Notes: generated from the letters alone by a model not told the origin. A DNA stretch of 64,000 nucleotides from Acetobacter aceti (GCF_002005445.1 NZ_CP014692.1:3430001-3494000); one strand, 5' to 3'; counted from the stretch's first letter, positions 8,582 through 18,349 are shown. Numbers and translations: made by a program.

Positions 8582-9616
8582 ATGACCGACCGCCTTGTTT
8601 CCGATGACGCAGAGCAGCCCGAGGGCCTGATCCGCGCCGCAGAACTCCTGCGCGACGGCCGTCTTGTCGCGTTCGGAACAGAGACGGTCTACGGCCTCGG
8701 CGCGGATGCGACCAATCCTCTCGCGGTGGCCCGTATCTTCGAGGCCAAGAAACGCCCAAGTTTCAATCCGCTCATCAGCCATTTTCCGAGCGCAGATGAC
8801 GCCTTCAGACATGTCGTCGCAACACCGCTGGCCCGCACGCTGGCGGACCGTTTCTGGCCCGGCCCGCTGACCCTTGTGCTGCCACGCCGTCCGGACGGTG
8901 AGATCTGTGACCTCGCTGCCGCCGCGCTCCCCACAGCGGCCGTGCGTGTCCCGGCACAGGACACCGCGCTCGCGCTGCTGCGCGCCGTCGGACGACCGGT
9001 TGCAGCCCCTTCCGCCAATCCGTCCGGCGCGGTGAGTCCTTCCGACGCCGATCATGTGCTGGATGGGCTGGCTGGACGCATTGACGCGGTGCTTGATACC
9101 GGCCCGTGCGCTGTCGGTCTGGAAAGCACCATTCTGGATCTGTCCGGCGAGACGCCACGCCTGCTCCGTCCGGGCGGCGTTACTGTCGAGGATATTGAAG
9201 CCGTCATCGGTCCTGTGGAACGTCATCGTGACGCGCAGGAAACGGGCGCGCCCGTCGCTCCGGGCATGCTGACCTCGCACTACGCGCCCGGCCTGCCCGT
9301 CGTGCTCAATGTCCGGTCAGTGCAGTCCGATGATGCGCTGCTGGCGTTTGGTCCCCCGCTGAACGGTGCGCGCGTGACGTGGAATCTCAGTGAGACCTGT
9401 CGTCTGGATGAAGCGGCCTCGCGGCTGTTCGCGGGCCTTCGTTATCTCGACCAGCACGGCACACAGGCCGGATGCAGGCGGATCGTCGTGCAATCGATCC
9501 CTGAGACAGGTCTGGGCCTCGCCATCCGTGATCGTCTTGGCCGGGCAGCCGCCCCACGTCCAGCTTCCGATGCCTGTCAGGACGCCCCTTCGACACAGGA
9601 GCATCACGTCGCATGA
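8582..9616 (+). CDS. tsaC: L-threonylcarbamoyladenylate synthase (Sua5 type)
   Basis: A 344-residue enzyme making threonylcarbamoyl-AMP from Thr, bicarbonate and ATP for t6A modification of ANN-decoding tRNAs. The N-terminal YrdC domain (about residues 15-200) shows FGTETVYGLGADA, the KKRPSFNPLI segment and SANPSG. The extra C-terminal Sua5 domain (about 250-340) makes this the long form and begins after PGMLTSHYAPG. The start is the ATG at 8582 with GAGGAG upstream; the frame is open further 5' but without support. Its stop overlaps the next gene by 4 nt (ATGA), which implies coupled translation. Confidence 0.9.
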   Translation: MTDRLVSDDAEQPEGLIRAAELLRDGRLVAFGTETVYGLGADATNPLAVARIFEAKKRPSFNPLISHFPSADDAFRHVVATPLARTLADRFWPGPLTLVLPRRPDGEICDLAAAALPTAAVRVPAQDTALALLRAVGRPVAAPSANPSGAVSPSDADHVLDGLAGRIDAVLDTGPCAVGLESTILDLSGETPRLLRPGGVTVEDIEAVIGPVERHRDAQETGAPVAPGMLTSHYAPGLPVVLNVRSVQSDDALLAFGPPLNGARVTWNLSETCRLDEAASRLFAGLRYLDQHGTQAGCRRIVVQSIPETGLGLAIRDRLGRAAAPRPASDACQDAPSTQEHHVA

Positions 9617-10155
9617 GCGACTCGTTTGATCCGAAAGAGCTGAAAGTCCTCTCCGATATTCTGGCGCTGGTGCTGGAAGATCAGGCTGGCCAGTCGGAAG
9701 CCGCTCTTTCCGCCCTGCGCGCGCGGGCGCAACGCAACAAGATCACCGGCGGCGCTCTCAAGAACCTTTTCACGGCGATCGCCCCTAATCCTCCGAAACG
9801 GACCGGCGCGGCGGCTCCTCGCCCACGCGCATCCCGCTCGGCGGCGGCAGGGGACGTTCAGCTCGAACGACAGCGTGTAAGGGAGCTTTCAGAAAACCTG
9901 AACCGGCTCGACATGGAGTTGCGTAATGTAAGGGCGTCCAACGCGTCCCTGAAGGCGGAACTGTTCCTGACCCAGCAGGCGAGGGCGGAAACCCAGAGCC
10001 TGCTGGTGGCCGCGCAGTCAGCCACGCACACCCGGTTCGGCCTGATCGGCGTCGTCCTGCTGGTCGGCTGTATTGCGGGAGTCGCGGGCGGCGAACTGTT
10101 TCACTCGCTGAAACCCGCTCCCCACCATGTTCCCAACGCCGTTTATCTTCACTAG
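9613..10155 (+). CDS. Coiled-coil single-pass membrane protein, unknown function
   Basis: A 180-residue protein I do not recognise. Residues about 1-55 are helical and acidic, about 58-78 are Pro/Ala/Arg-rich, about 80-135 are heptad-like (LERQRVRELSENLNRL and following), and one membrane segment near 142-162 (FGLIGVVLLVGCIAGVAGG) is followed by a short tail. Translation is coupled to tsaC through an ATGA overlap. The layout suggests a cytoplasmic coiled coil anchored at its C-terminus. Nothing links it by sequence to tRNA modification. Confidence 0.7.
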   Translation: MSDSFDPKELKVLSDILALVLEDQAGQSEAALSALRARAQRNKITGGALKNLFTAIAPNPPKRTGAAAPRPRASRSAAAGDVQLERQRVRELSENLNRLDMELRNVRASNASLKAELFLTQQARAETQSLLVAAQSATHTRFGLIGVVLLVGCIAGVAGGELFHSLKPAPHHVPNAVYLH

Positions 10156-10383
10156 GGGCGTTATGCACGTTGCCTCATCCGCTCCCAACTCATGAGGGCG
10201 GATTCATCTTTTTCTGGAAGTAAAAAGGCTTTTGCTTATCAGGAGACCAGTCTGCCGCTCTCTGACCCAACAAGGTTTTTTAATTCTTCTTTTCAAAAAA
10301 GAACCGGGAACAGCGCCAACTTCAGTTCTGAGTCCTTCAGCATTATATAGCGCCCCTTCAGGCCCATATCCGGACGAACCAGC

Positions 10384-11811
10384 ATGACCAGTCTTCCTCC
10401 CGCCCTGCTCGATGCTCTCACAAAGGCTCTCGGCCCCGGTGGTCTGCTGACTGATGCCAGCGACATGACGCCGTACCTGACCGACTGGCGCTCGCTGTTC
10501 CACGGCAAGGCCGTCGCCGTCGCGCGTCCGGCCAGCACGGCAGCCTGCGCGGAAGCCGTGCGGCTGTGCGCGAAGCATAACGTCCCCGTCGTGCCGCAGG
10601 GCGGCAACACCAGCATGGTCGGCGGGGCGACACCGGATGAGACAGGCCACGCGCTGGTCATCGTCACCAGCCGCATGAACAGGGTGCGCGAGATCGACCC
10701 GATCGACAACACGATGGTTGTGGAAGCGGGCGTGACGCTGAAAGCCGCGCAGGACGCCGCGACGGCTGCCGGACTGATGCTGCCGCTGTCCATTTCCTCG
10801 GAAGGGTCGGCGGAGATCGGCGGCGTGCTGGCCACCAACGCGGGCGGCAACAACACCGTGCGTTACGGCAATGCCCGTGAACTGGTGCTTGGCCTCGAAG
10901 CCGTGCTGCCCGACGGGCAGGTGCTCGATGTGATGCGTCGTCTTCGCAAGGACAACACCGGTTACGCGCTACGCCAGCTTTTCATCGGCTCGGAAGGTAC
11001 ACTCGGTCTCATCACCACAGCCATTCTCCAGCTTCAGCCGAAGCCGAAATCCGTCGAGGCCGCCCTCTGCGCCGTCGCGGACGCCAAGGGCGCGCTGGCC
11101 CTGTTCTCGGCCTTCCGCAACACGGAGCCCAGCGCGATTCAGGCGTTCGAATTCATGTCCGGCCTGAGCATGAACCTCGTCAACACGCTGATCCCCGATG
11201 CGTCCCTGCCGCTGTCAGAGGCTGCTCCCGGCTATGTGCTGGTGGAACTGGCGAGCCCGCGTGAAGGCGGAGCCCTGCGTGACCTGATGGAAGAAGTGCT
11301 GGGCAGGGCCTTCGAGGACGGACTGGTGAGCGACGCCGTGCTGGCGGAAAGCGAAACACAGCGTCTGGCCTTCTGGAAACTGCGCGAGGAACACGCCGAA
11401 GCACAGAAGCGTGCGGGGGCTTCCGTAAAGAACGATGTTTCCGTACCGCTCTCCGCCATTCCGACCTTCATCGACCGCGCGACCGCAGCCTGCGAAGCGC
11501 TGATTCCCGGCATCCGCGTGGCCCCGTTCGGCCACATTGGCGATGGGAATATCCACTTCAATCTCGTCCAGCCGGAAGGCGCGGACGGCAAGGCGTTCCT
11601 CGCCCGCGATCACGAGATGATGGACACGGTTGCGGGTATCGTAAAGGAACTCGGCGGCTCCTTTTCCGCCGAGCATGGCGTCGGTCAGCTCAAGACCTAC
11701 ATGATGCCGGGCTGGCGCGGTGGCGCGGAACTGGACATGATGCGGCGCATCAAGAGCGCGGTGGACCCGGAAGGGATCATGAATCCAGGGAAGATTTTCC
11801 CGGCAGCCTGA
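10384..11811 (+). CDS. FAD-binding oxidoreductase (GlcD / D-2-hydroxyacid dehydrogenase type)
   Basis: A 475-residue flavoprotein of the PCMH (vanillyl-alcohol oxidase) fold. The N-terminal FAD domain contains VVPQGGNTSMVGGATP, GGVLATNAGGNNTVRYGNARELVLGLE and FIGSEGTLGLIT. The C-terminal domain has GHIGDGNIHFN, EHGVGQLK and the terminal VDPEGIMNPGKIF. These are hallmarks of the GlcD/DLD/D2HGDH group, which oxidises D-lactate, glycolate or D-2-hydroxyglutarate. The His-containing HIGDGN and EHGVG motifs are compatible with metal-assisted D-2-hydroxyacid oxidation. The exact substrate is open. It is transcribed alone and ends at a good hairpin. Confidence 0.85.
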   Translation: MTSLPPALLDALTKALGPGGLLTDASDMTPYLTDWRSLFHGKAVAVARPASTAACAEAVRLCAKHNVPVVPQGGNTSMVGGATPDETGHALVIVTSRMNRVREIDPIDNTMVVEAGVTLKAAQDAATAAGLMLPLSISSEGSAEIGGVLATNAGGNNTVRYGNARELVLGLEAVLPDGQVLDVMRRLRKDNTGYALRQLFIGSEGTLGLITTAILQLQPKPKSVEAALCAVADAKGALALFSAFRNTEPSAIQAFEFMSGLSMNLVNTLIPDASLPLSEAAPGYVLVELASPREGGALRDLMEEVLGRAFEDGLVSDAVLAESETQRLAFWKLREEHAEAQKRAGASVKNDVSVPLSAIPTFIDRATAACEALIPGIRVAPFGHIGDGNIHFNLVQPEGADGKAFLARDHEMMDTVAGIVKELGGSFSAEHGVGQLKTYMMPGWRGGAELDMMRRIKSAVDPEGIMNPGKIFPAA

Positions 11812-11823
11812 ATGATGACTCTC

Positions 11824-11851
11824 CCTGCCGGGAATGCTTTTTTCCGGCAGG
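11824..11851. terminator. Bidirectional terminator hairpin
   Basis: CCTGCCGG (11824-11831) and CCGGCAGG (11844-11851) form a perfect 8-bp stem; the loop carries a T6 run. It sits between convergent genes, the GlcD-like flavoprotein and the LysE exporter. Confidence 0.55.
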
Positions 11852-11856
11852 AAGTT

Positions 11857-12489
11857 TCATGCAGCCGGTTTCAGTTTCAGCAGGGCCAGTCCGAAACAGG
11901 CGAAGATGCCTCCCGTGATCCGGTTGAACCATTTTCTGACTGTCGTGCGCACCAGAAACCGTGACAGTGACCGTCCACCAAAAGCGTAGACGCCATACCA
12001 GAACCCTTCAATAGCGGCGAAAGTCACAATCAGAATAAGAAATTTCGGACAGTGCGCCTTTCCGGGGCTGATGAACTGAGGAAGAAACGCAGCCGCAAAC
12101 AGCAGCAGTTTGGGATTGCTGATACCCACCGTGAACCCTGCACGAAACAGAGTCTTCCCTGACGGTGTTTTCCTGTTTTCCCTATATTGAACCGGGATGG
12201 ATGAAACTTCCGCACACCATGCTTTGACACCAAGGAAGATCAGATAAGCCGCGCCCATATAACGCAACATGTCGAACACGCCCGGAAGAGCCAGAAGAAC
12301 TGCCGCCAGCCCCAGAGCAGACGCCATAAGGGTCAATACAACGGCTGAAACACAGCCCAGCATGGCCACAGAGCTCCGTTGCCATCCAACTTCGAGACTA
12401 CGTGTCATGATGTGCAGCATATTCGGACCCGGCGTGCCCGAAAGCAGGAAGACCGTCGCAACAAACAGCCACCATGTATGAAGAGTCAT
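11857..12489 (-). CDS. LysE/RhtB family amino acid exporter
   Basis: A 210-residue inner-membrane protein with about six hydrophobic segments. The N-terminal TPGPNMLHIMTRSLEVG motif is the hallmark of LysE/RhtB translocators, which export amino acids or homoserine lactones. The start is placed at the ATG at 12489 (MTLHTWWLFV), the usual family N-terminus; an in-frame ATG at 12534 would add 15 polar residues, and neither site has a clear ribosome site. The substrate cannot be predicted. Confidence 0.85.
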   Translation of the reverse strand: MTLHTWWLFVATVFLLSGTPGPNMLHIMTRSLEVGWQRSSVAMLGCVSAVVLTLMASALGLAAVLLALPGVFDMLRYMGAAYLIFLGVKAWCAEVSSIPVQYRENRKTPSGKTLFRAGFTVGISNPKLLLFAAAFLPQFISPGKAHCPKFLILIVTFAAIEGFWYGVYAFGGRSLSRFLVRTTVRKWFNRITGGIFACFGLALLKLKPAA

Positions 12490-12608
12490 CAGCCGGATCA
12501 TCCCGTTTCTGAAAAAAGAACGACAGGCTACCATATGCAGGAAATAGAGCGATATTTCAGGACGATCGAACTCCTGAAAAGGATCGACCGTCCTGAATGC
12601 CTTACGGT

Positions 12609-15002
12609 TTAATAAGCAAAGCTGACTTCACCCATGAACATACGTCCGGCGGACGGTGTTGCACGGTTGGAGAACAAGCTCTGATAGTTCAGACGGTTGG
12701 CAAGGTTGTAGCCGTTCATGGACAGTTTCCAGTGCTTGTTGAAACGATGCGAGACCATCGCGCTGAAATCCAGATTGGCTGGCACGCGGTAGGTATTGGC
12801 CGCATCAAGCCACACATGCTGACGCCACGTCACACCGCCGCCGACAGTAAAGTTGTAGAGCGTATTCGGGAAGGCGGCATAGGCCGTCCACAGGGTTGCC
12901 TGATTATGCGGAACATACTGGATATTCTTGCCACGATTGGCAGCCGTGGCTGAAGAGGTAGTCGAACTGTCGTAAAGCGCATAGGTCGCGGAAACATTCC
13001 AGCCCGGCAGGATGATCCCGCCCACGGAAAGCTCCAGTCCCTGATTGCGCTGACGGTCGGTCGAACCTTCGATGGTTCCGGTAACAGGGTCGGCGTTGAG
13101 AGCATTGCCTTTCTCAAGCCGGAACAGGGAGCCTGTCACGCCCATGCGTCCATTGAGCAGGCTGTATTTCGCACCCACTTCATAAAGCTGGGATTTTTCC
13201 GGACTGGCATAGGAATTTGTTCCAGGCCGGATCGGCACTGAACCGTTGGTGACATACATGCCCATCGGTGTGGTCGAACTGGACCATGTGAAATAGTACA
13301 TCTGCCTGTCATCAGGTGTGATCATCAGGCTGACATTCGGATTGAAAACACCCGTGGTGTTATGAAAATGCTGGTCAGGGTTGGTCGCCACGTCCCCGCC
13401 CTTGAGATTGTAGCTTGTCTGCCAGCGATCCCAGCGGAAACCTCCTTTGACAGACAACCATTTTGTGAACCAGATCTGATCGAACAGGAACAGTCCCGTA
13501 TCAAAACCATAGCCGCTGCTGTCAGCTTTCGCACCGAGCGAGCCCAGCTTCACCAGTCCAGCAGGATTGGCGTCTCCCGGCACCATGTCCAGATTTCCAA
13601 CGTGAGGATTGGGGTTGACCAGATTGGCGTAAGGCTTGGAATTCAGGTAGGTGGACTGGGCCCGCACATCATTCACCCGCTCGATATCGAACCCGGCGAC
13701 CAACTGATGTTTCAGAAAACTGGTGTTGAAATTGGCGACCACGGACGCCACATTCTGCACCGACCAGCTTCTCTGCTGATACGGCAGAGGCGCGAAGTAG
13801 GTTCCACCACCCTTGCCATTACCGGCCCCGACCGGGCCGGATCTCGCTACCAGCGCATCGGAAGGATCGCCAAGAAAGTAGTTGTTGACGCAGGTTGCGT
13901 CACAGGTGGCCTTGGATGCCGCGAAATTCCGATAATACTCGCCGCCCCGCAGATCATTATAAACCGTGATATTGTCGTTGACCTTATATGTAAAACGCGC
14001 TGTTTCCATATTGTCATTTGTGGAATTGTGATCGCTGTCCGTGCCATACCAGTTCGTGCGGCGCACTCCATATTCGGTAATCGGTTTTCCTGTGGATGAG
14101 CCGGGCGGCTTCACGACAGGCACGCCAAAGTCAGGAATCGAATCTTCCTGCTGATGCATGTATTGCAGCACCAGTGTTGCGCGTGATCCCAACCCAAAGG
14201 CGATCGAGGGCGCGATCCCCCAACGATGCGAATAGAGATAATCGCGACCAACGATGTTATGCTCGTCTCCCATCCCGGTAATGCGGAAAGCCGTTGTCGC
14301 GTCGAGCCGCTGGTTGACGTCGATTGTGCCGCGGTAATAACTGCCGGACCCGCCGTTGAACTCGGACCGGTAGTGATTGTCGAGACCGGGCGTCTTGGTC
14401 ACCATATTGATGGCGCCACCCGTCGTTCCATTTCCAAAGACTTCCGAAGACGGTCCCTTGATGACGGAAACGGATTCAAAATTGAAAGAATCTCTTGAAT
14501 AGACACCAAAATCACGAAGACCATCTTCATAGATGTCATTCTGTGCCTGAAAGCCGCGGATCAGGAACTGGTCTCCATTCATGCCGCCGGCGCCTTCACC
14601 GATCGAGGCCGTGACGCCAGGCACGTTGCGGAGCGCTTCATCAAGTGACTTGACGTTCTGCTGCTGCATAAGAGCCTGCGGAACCACATTGATGTTCTGC
14701 GGTGTGTGCATCACATCCTGTGGCATCCGGGAAAGACCGACAGACGCGTGCATCGTGTTGAAACCATGACCGGTCACGGTGACCTGCTCATCGCCATGAG
14801 CGATCACGCCGCCGCCCAGCACTGCGCCTGCTTTGGTCTGTTTCCCGTTTTTCTGCATGGCAGAATCCTGGGCTTTTCCGGGATGCTTGCGGTCCACGCC
14901 CTCTTTGATCGCGACCGTATCCGCACCGTACGCCTGAGTTGTGATCAGCAAACCTCCCGCCATGGAAAGGGGTTTCATATATGCGCGGATAAAATCACTC
15001 AC
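12609..15002 (-). CDS. TonB-dependent siderophore receptor
   Basis: A 797-residue outer-membrane receptor. A signal peptide-like N-terminus ends in TTQAYGA; the TonB-box-like DEQVTVTG is near residue 70; the plug domain includes TPQNINVVPQALMQQQ, LRNVPGV and IKGPSSEVFGNGTTGGAINMVTK (read in parts); a long beta-barrel ends in the aromatic-terminated GEVSFAY. The plug resembles catecholate siderophore receptors such as Fiu, though ligand class is a guess. The frame starts with GTG at 15002, with AGAGAG upstream; an ATG at 14978 is the alternative. A Fur-box-like sequence lies about 50-65 bp upstream, which implies iron repression. Confidence 0.9.
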   Translation of the reverse strand: MSDFIRAYMKPLSMAGGLLITTQAYGADTVAIKEGVDRKHPGKAQDSAMQKNGKQTKAGAVLGGGVIAHGDEQVTVTGHGFNTMHASVGLSRMPQDVMHTPQNINVVPQALMQQQNVKSLDEALRNVPGVTASIGEGAGGMNGDQFLIRGFQAQNDIYEDGLRDFGVYSRDSFNFESVSVIKGPSSEVFGNGTTGGAINMVTKTPGLDNHYRSEFNGGSGSYYRGTIDVNQRLDATTAFRITGMGDEHNIVGRDYLYSHRWGIAPSIAFGLGSRATLVLQYMHQQEDSIPDFGVPVVKPPGSSTGKPITEYGVRRTNWYGTDSDHNSTNDNMETARFTYKVNDNITVYNDLRGGEYYRNFAASKATCDATCVNNYFLGDPSDALVARSGPVGAGNGKGGGTYFAPLPYQQRSWSVQNVASVVANFNTSFLKHQLVAGFDIERVNDVRAQSTYLNSKPYANLVNPNPHVGNLDMVPGDANPAGLVKLGSLGAKADSSGYGFDTGLFLFDQIWFTKWLSVKGGFRWDRWQTSYNLKGGDVATNPDQHFHNTTGVFNPNVSLMITPDDRQMYYFTWSSSTTPMGMYVTNGSVPIRPGTNSYASPEKSQLYEVGAKYSLLNGRMGVTGSLFRLEKGNALNADPVTGTIEGSTDRQRNQGLELSVGGIILPGWNVSATYALYDSSTTSSATAANRGKNIQYVPHNQATLWTAYAAFPNTLYNFTVGGGVTWRQHVWLDAANTYRVPANLDFSAMVSHRFNKHWKLSMNGYNLANRLNYQSLFSNRATPSAGRMFMGEVSFAY

Positions 15003-15388
15003 CTGCCGTATCTCTCTCTATGTCAAGGATTACGCTGGCTTCATAAGCGAATTGATAATCAGTTGCAACAACAATGATACACTCGGCATCACTTCTGATA
15101 CTTTTTTGCAACAGGTGAATTCCCCATATGAGAGGATGCAAAATCTGCATTCATTTCAAATAACCATTTTAATTTATAAATATTGTCATGAAGATATTCA
15201 GCAGTCAGTGTCGCAGCCGGATCTCAGACCATTTCAGAGTCGACGCCGCTTTAGTATTCAGCAAAATCAGCCATCCACACTCATGGCCGCCAATGCTCCT
15301 GTCACGACCCAACAGATAACGTCATCAGATCTGGATCAAGTCAGGTCTGGGCGCATCGCGTCCCTGATGATAAAGAAGAGCGGTGACC
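15003..15388. other. Divergent promoter region, siderophore receptor / dnaB
   Basis: A 386-bp region between the receptor (minus) and dnaB (plus). It contains the Fur-like site near 15048-15067 and an AT-rich stretch around 15130-15200 likely to hold promoter elements. No gene is supported. Confidence 0.5.
15048..15067. promoter_or_regulatory. Fur-box-like operator
   Basis: On the minus strand the sequence reads TGCAACTGATTATCAATTCG, matching the alphaproteobacterial Fur pattern TGCAANNNATTNTCANTTGCA closely on the left and centre. Its place just upstream of a siderophore receptor supports iron-dependent repression. Confidence 0.55.
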
Positions 15389-16900
15389 ATGACCGACTCT
15401 CCCACCACCCCTGCCGCTGACGGCGCACTTCTTGGCGTTTCACTGCGTCAGCCCCCTTCCAATGTGGACGCCGAACAGGCGCTCCTTGGCGCACTGCTGA
15501 CCAACAACAAGGCTTATGACCGCGTCTCCGACTTCCTGACCGGCGCGCATTTCGCCAATCGGGTGAACGGCGCGATCTATGACGCGATCGCCAAGCGTAT
15601 CGAGGCAGGAATGCTGGCCGACCCGGTCACGCTCCGAGCCACGCTGGAAAATTCCGGGATTCTGGATGCGGTCGGCGGCCTGCCCTATCTCGCCAGACTG
15701 CTGACGGCGACGGTCGGCATCATCAACGCTGGTGACTATGGCCGGGCGATTCAGGATGCCTGGATTCGTCGCCAGTTGATCGATATCGGCGAAACCATCG
15801 TCAACAGCGCCTTCGGCAGCACCGATCTCGACGGACAGGACCAGATCGCCGCCGGTGAGGAACAGCTTTTCCGGCTGGCCACCGACAAGGGGCAGGACGG
15901 CGGCTTCACCGGCTTTGACCGGGCGCTCGCCTCCGCCATCGAAACCGCCGAAAAAGCCTTCCGCAACGAAGGCGACGTGTCCGGCCTCACCTCCGGTTTG
16001 CGCGACTTCGACAGGAAGACCGGCGGCCTGCATCCGTCCGATCTGCTGATTCTCGCCGGCCGTCCCGCCATGGGCAAGACCGCGCTCGCCACCAAGATCG
16101 CCTTCTCCGCCGCGCGCGCGCTGCTGAACGCCGCCCGCGACAAAGGTGAAGGCGTGCAGCCGGAAGGGGCTGTCGCGATCTTCTCGCTCGAAATGTCATC
16201 CGAGCAGCTCGCCACACGTATTCTCTCCGAGCAGGCCGAAGTTTCCGGTGAGCGCATCCGTCGTGGTGATATCGGACAGAAGGAATTCGACCGGTTCGTG
16301 CGCGTCAGCCGTGAGCTGACCCAGATTCCACTGGTGATCGACGACACTCCCGCCATCTCGCTATCGGCCATGCGCACGCGCTGCCGCCGTCTGAAACGGA
16401 CCAAGGGGCTGAGCCTCGTCGTGGTGGATTATCTCCAGCTCATGCGCCCAGCCGTCGGCACACGTCCGGACAATCGCGTGCTAGAAATCTCGATGATCAC
16501 GCAGGGCCTGAAAGCCATCGCCAAGGAACTGGAAGTGCCGGTCATCGCCCTGTCCCAGCTTTCCCGTCAGGTGGAAAGCCGAGAGGACAAGCGCCCGATG
16601 CTCTCCGATCTGCGTGAATCAGGCTCGATCGAGCAGGACGCCGACGCCGTGATGTTCGTCTATCGCGACGAATACTACCTCCAGCAGCGTGAGCCGAAAG
16701 AAACGGCTTATGATTCGTCTGATAAATATCAGGCGGCGCTGGAAGACTGGGGTCGCAAGATGGAGCTGGTCCACAACAAGGCCGAACTGATTCTTGAGAA
16801 GCAGCGTCACGGACCGACCGGCACGGTGCAGCTTTACTTCGAAGGCCAGTATACCCGCTTTGCAGATCTGGATACGGTGCATGAAGAGTATGAACGGTAA
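15389..16900 (+). CDS. dnaB: Replicative DNA helicase
   Basis: A 503-residue hexameric 5'-3' helicase of the replication fork. The N-terminal DnaB_N domain (PPSNVDAEQALLGALLTNNKAYDRV) is followed by the RecA-like motor with Walker A GRPAMGKTA near residues 224-232, EMSSEQLATRIL, Walker B LVVVDYLQLM and the RESGSIEQDADAVMF motif. I prefer the ATG at 15389 because AAGAAGAG lies 8 nt upstream; the in-frame GTG at 15383 is too close to it. No intein interrupts the Walker motifs. It appears monocistronic. Confidence 0.95.
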   Translation: MTDSPTTPAADGALLGVSLRQPPSNVDAEQALLGALLTNNKAYDRVSDFLTGAHFANRVNGAIYDAIAKRIEAGMLADPVTLRATLENSGILDAVGGLPYLARLLTATVGIINAGDYGRAIQDAWIRRQLIDIGETIVNSAFGSTDLDGQDQIAAGEEQLFRLATDKGQDGGFTGFDRALASAIETAEKAFRNEGDVSGLTSGLRDFDRKTGGLHPSDLLILAGRPAMGKTALATKIAFSAARALLNAARDKGEGVQPEGAVAIFSLEMSSEQLATRILSEQAEVSGERIRRGDIGQKEFDRFVRVSRELTQIPLVIDDTPAISLSAMRTRCRRLKRTKGLSLVVVDYLQLMRPAVGTRPDNRVLEISMITQGLKAIAKELEVPVIALSQLSRQVESREDKRPMLSDLRESGSIEQDADAVMFVYRDEYYLQQREPKETAYDSSDKYQAALEDWGRKMELVHNKAELILEKQRHGPTGTVQLYFEGQYTRFADLDTVHEEYER

Positions 16901-17249
16901 AGATCTATAATCAATAAGGAATTTTTGAATCGGGATGTTGCTCTTTAAAAGAGTAGTGTTCCTTGATGCTTTTTGGAAAAAACTTCACCAAAAAAAAGTC
17001 TTCATGGATATTGCAATATATATATAATTTTTGTAATTTATTTAAGTATATGTATTTTATAGAAGAATATTGAATTTCAGAAAACCATTCTACAAACAAA
17101 AAACTTTCCGATCAAGTAAGACTATCTTCTGCCACGACACGCACCTTTCTGATCGAGTTAAAAACAAAATCACTATCCGACCCAGCGAACCAGGTGAGCA
17201 GATGAACTACCCAGCCTGACAGCAGCAGTCCTGTGCGGCGATGTGCAGA
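16901..17249. other. AT-rich intergenic region
   Basis: About 350 bp, very AT-rich between 16960 and 17100, downstream of dnaB. It contains the degenerate palindromic repeat at 16960-17000. A short minus-strand frame here has no family features and is probably chance. Confidence 0.5.
16960..17000. repeat. Degenerate copy of the 2539-2616 repeat
   Basis: Read on the minus strand it gives CTTTTTTTTGGTGAAG followed by TTTTTTCCAAAAAGC, aligning with the left half of the 2539-2616 element (AAAGTTTTTGGTAAAGC then TTTTTTCAAAAAG). The right half is not recognisable. Confidence 0.45.
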
Positions 17250-17868
17250 AAAACCAATCTCTGCCGGATTGGAACGCCCTGACTCTGACCGGCAATGCAC
17301 GGCGGGAGATCAACGCGCTCATTCTCCCGGATGAGGAAGAAATTCACGAGCAAGATCATCAGCGGCGGGCTGTCCACCGACTTCCGGAAATCGAATTTCT
17401 GTCTATTCTGGCGCTCGATGTTCACATTCGAGCCTTCACACAGCGTGATCGAGATGAAGCGCTATCTCGCCCGTTTTGCGCATCAGATCCTCGGACAGAA
17501 GGATCTGCACACACTGAAATTCACCAAATATAATCAGCAGGAATCTCTGGACAAACCCTGGCGACATGGCTTGCTGATCAAGGTATGGTGTTTCACCGCA
17601 GCGCAGGTCACGAATGTCGCCGTCGATTTGCCGGGTAGAAAGAAAATCACAACCCATGTCGACTGAGTGGAAAGCGGCACGGAACATGGCGTCGATCCTG
17701 ATCCAGACGAACTGGTTTTCATCACCAACGGCTCAATGGTATAAAATTCCAGTTGGGGTGATCACCATGCCCCTGCGCCGACCGATACGACCCCATCAAG
17801 GACGGCAGCATCTGATGGTTGTGGCGCAACATCGCGCCGCAGAATCCGGCGTTCGGGCTGCCCTTTAT
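17250..17868 (+). pseudogene. Oleate hydratase remnant (frameshifted, truncated)
   Basis: Successive pieces in three frames match the oleate hydratase (myosin-cross-reactive antigen) family: LPDWNALTLTGNARREINAL near 17265, then after a frameshift SGGLSTDFRKSNFCLFWRSM, FEPSHSVIEMKRYLARFAHQ and LHTLKFTKYNQQESL (17350-17560), then in a third frame LVFITNGSM followed by a stop, SSWGDH, and finally WLWRNIAPQNPAFG after another stop. The native enzyme is about 550-650 residues; here only part of the middle remains. The right end abuts an IS5-type transposase remnant. Not translatable as one product. Confidence 0.75.
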
Positions 17869-18232
17869 TTTCTTGCCAGCGTCATAGCCGCACGACCCGC
17901 CATTTTCTGAAGTTTTTACCGACTGTCTGTCGACGATATCTACCGAACGCGTAGCATTCCGTCCGTCCAGATCGCGCGACAAGGATCACGAGAATAAGGT
18001 TGATTTCATCCCAGCGCCCTCGTGGATCTACTGATGGAAATAGCCCTGCACAGTCGTGAACACCGGAGACTGTCGCGGCAACTGTCGCCACTGGCAGCCG
18101 GTCGTAACGCTATGAAAGATCGCCTCCATAGCGCGGTGCAGGTCAATCCGCCATAGTCTCCCACGTTGCTTACTCCCGGACATCAGCGGAGCAATCAACG
18201 CTCATACCGCATCGCGCAGCATACTCAAGGTC
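17868..18232 (-). pseudogene. IS5-type transposase remnant
   Basis: The minus strand encodes broken pieces of an IS5-group DDE transposase: MEAIFHSVTTGCQWRQLPRQ, SPVFTTVQGYFHQ, then a stop, and VDRQSVKTSENGGSCGYDAG, which contains the DRQSVKT segment with the first catalytic Asp. The reading then passes straight into the antisense of the oleate hydratase remnant, so the element's 3' part is missing. No intact terminal repeats were found. Confidence 0.7.
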
Positions 18233-18349
18233 GTCCCTTTGATGCTGCGCGCGGATGGTTTCAGTCCGGACCATCCAGATCTCTTCAGATTATCGCAAAT
18301 CCATAAATTATAGCCACTGGAATCACTTAATTCATTCCCTGCCAGACAG

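Noticed and set aside
16911..17099. 62-codon minus-strand frame in AT-rich DNA after dnaB
   Set aside because: No ribosome site, biased composition and overlap with the degenerate palindrome; likely chance.
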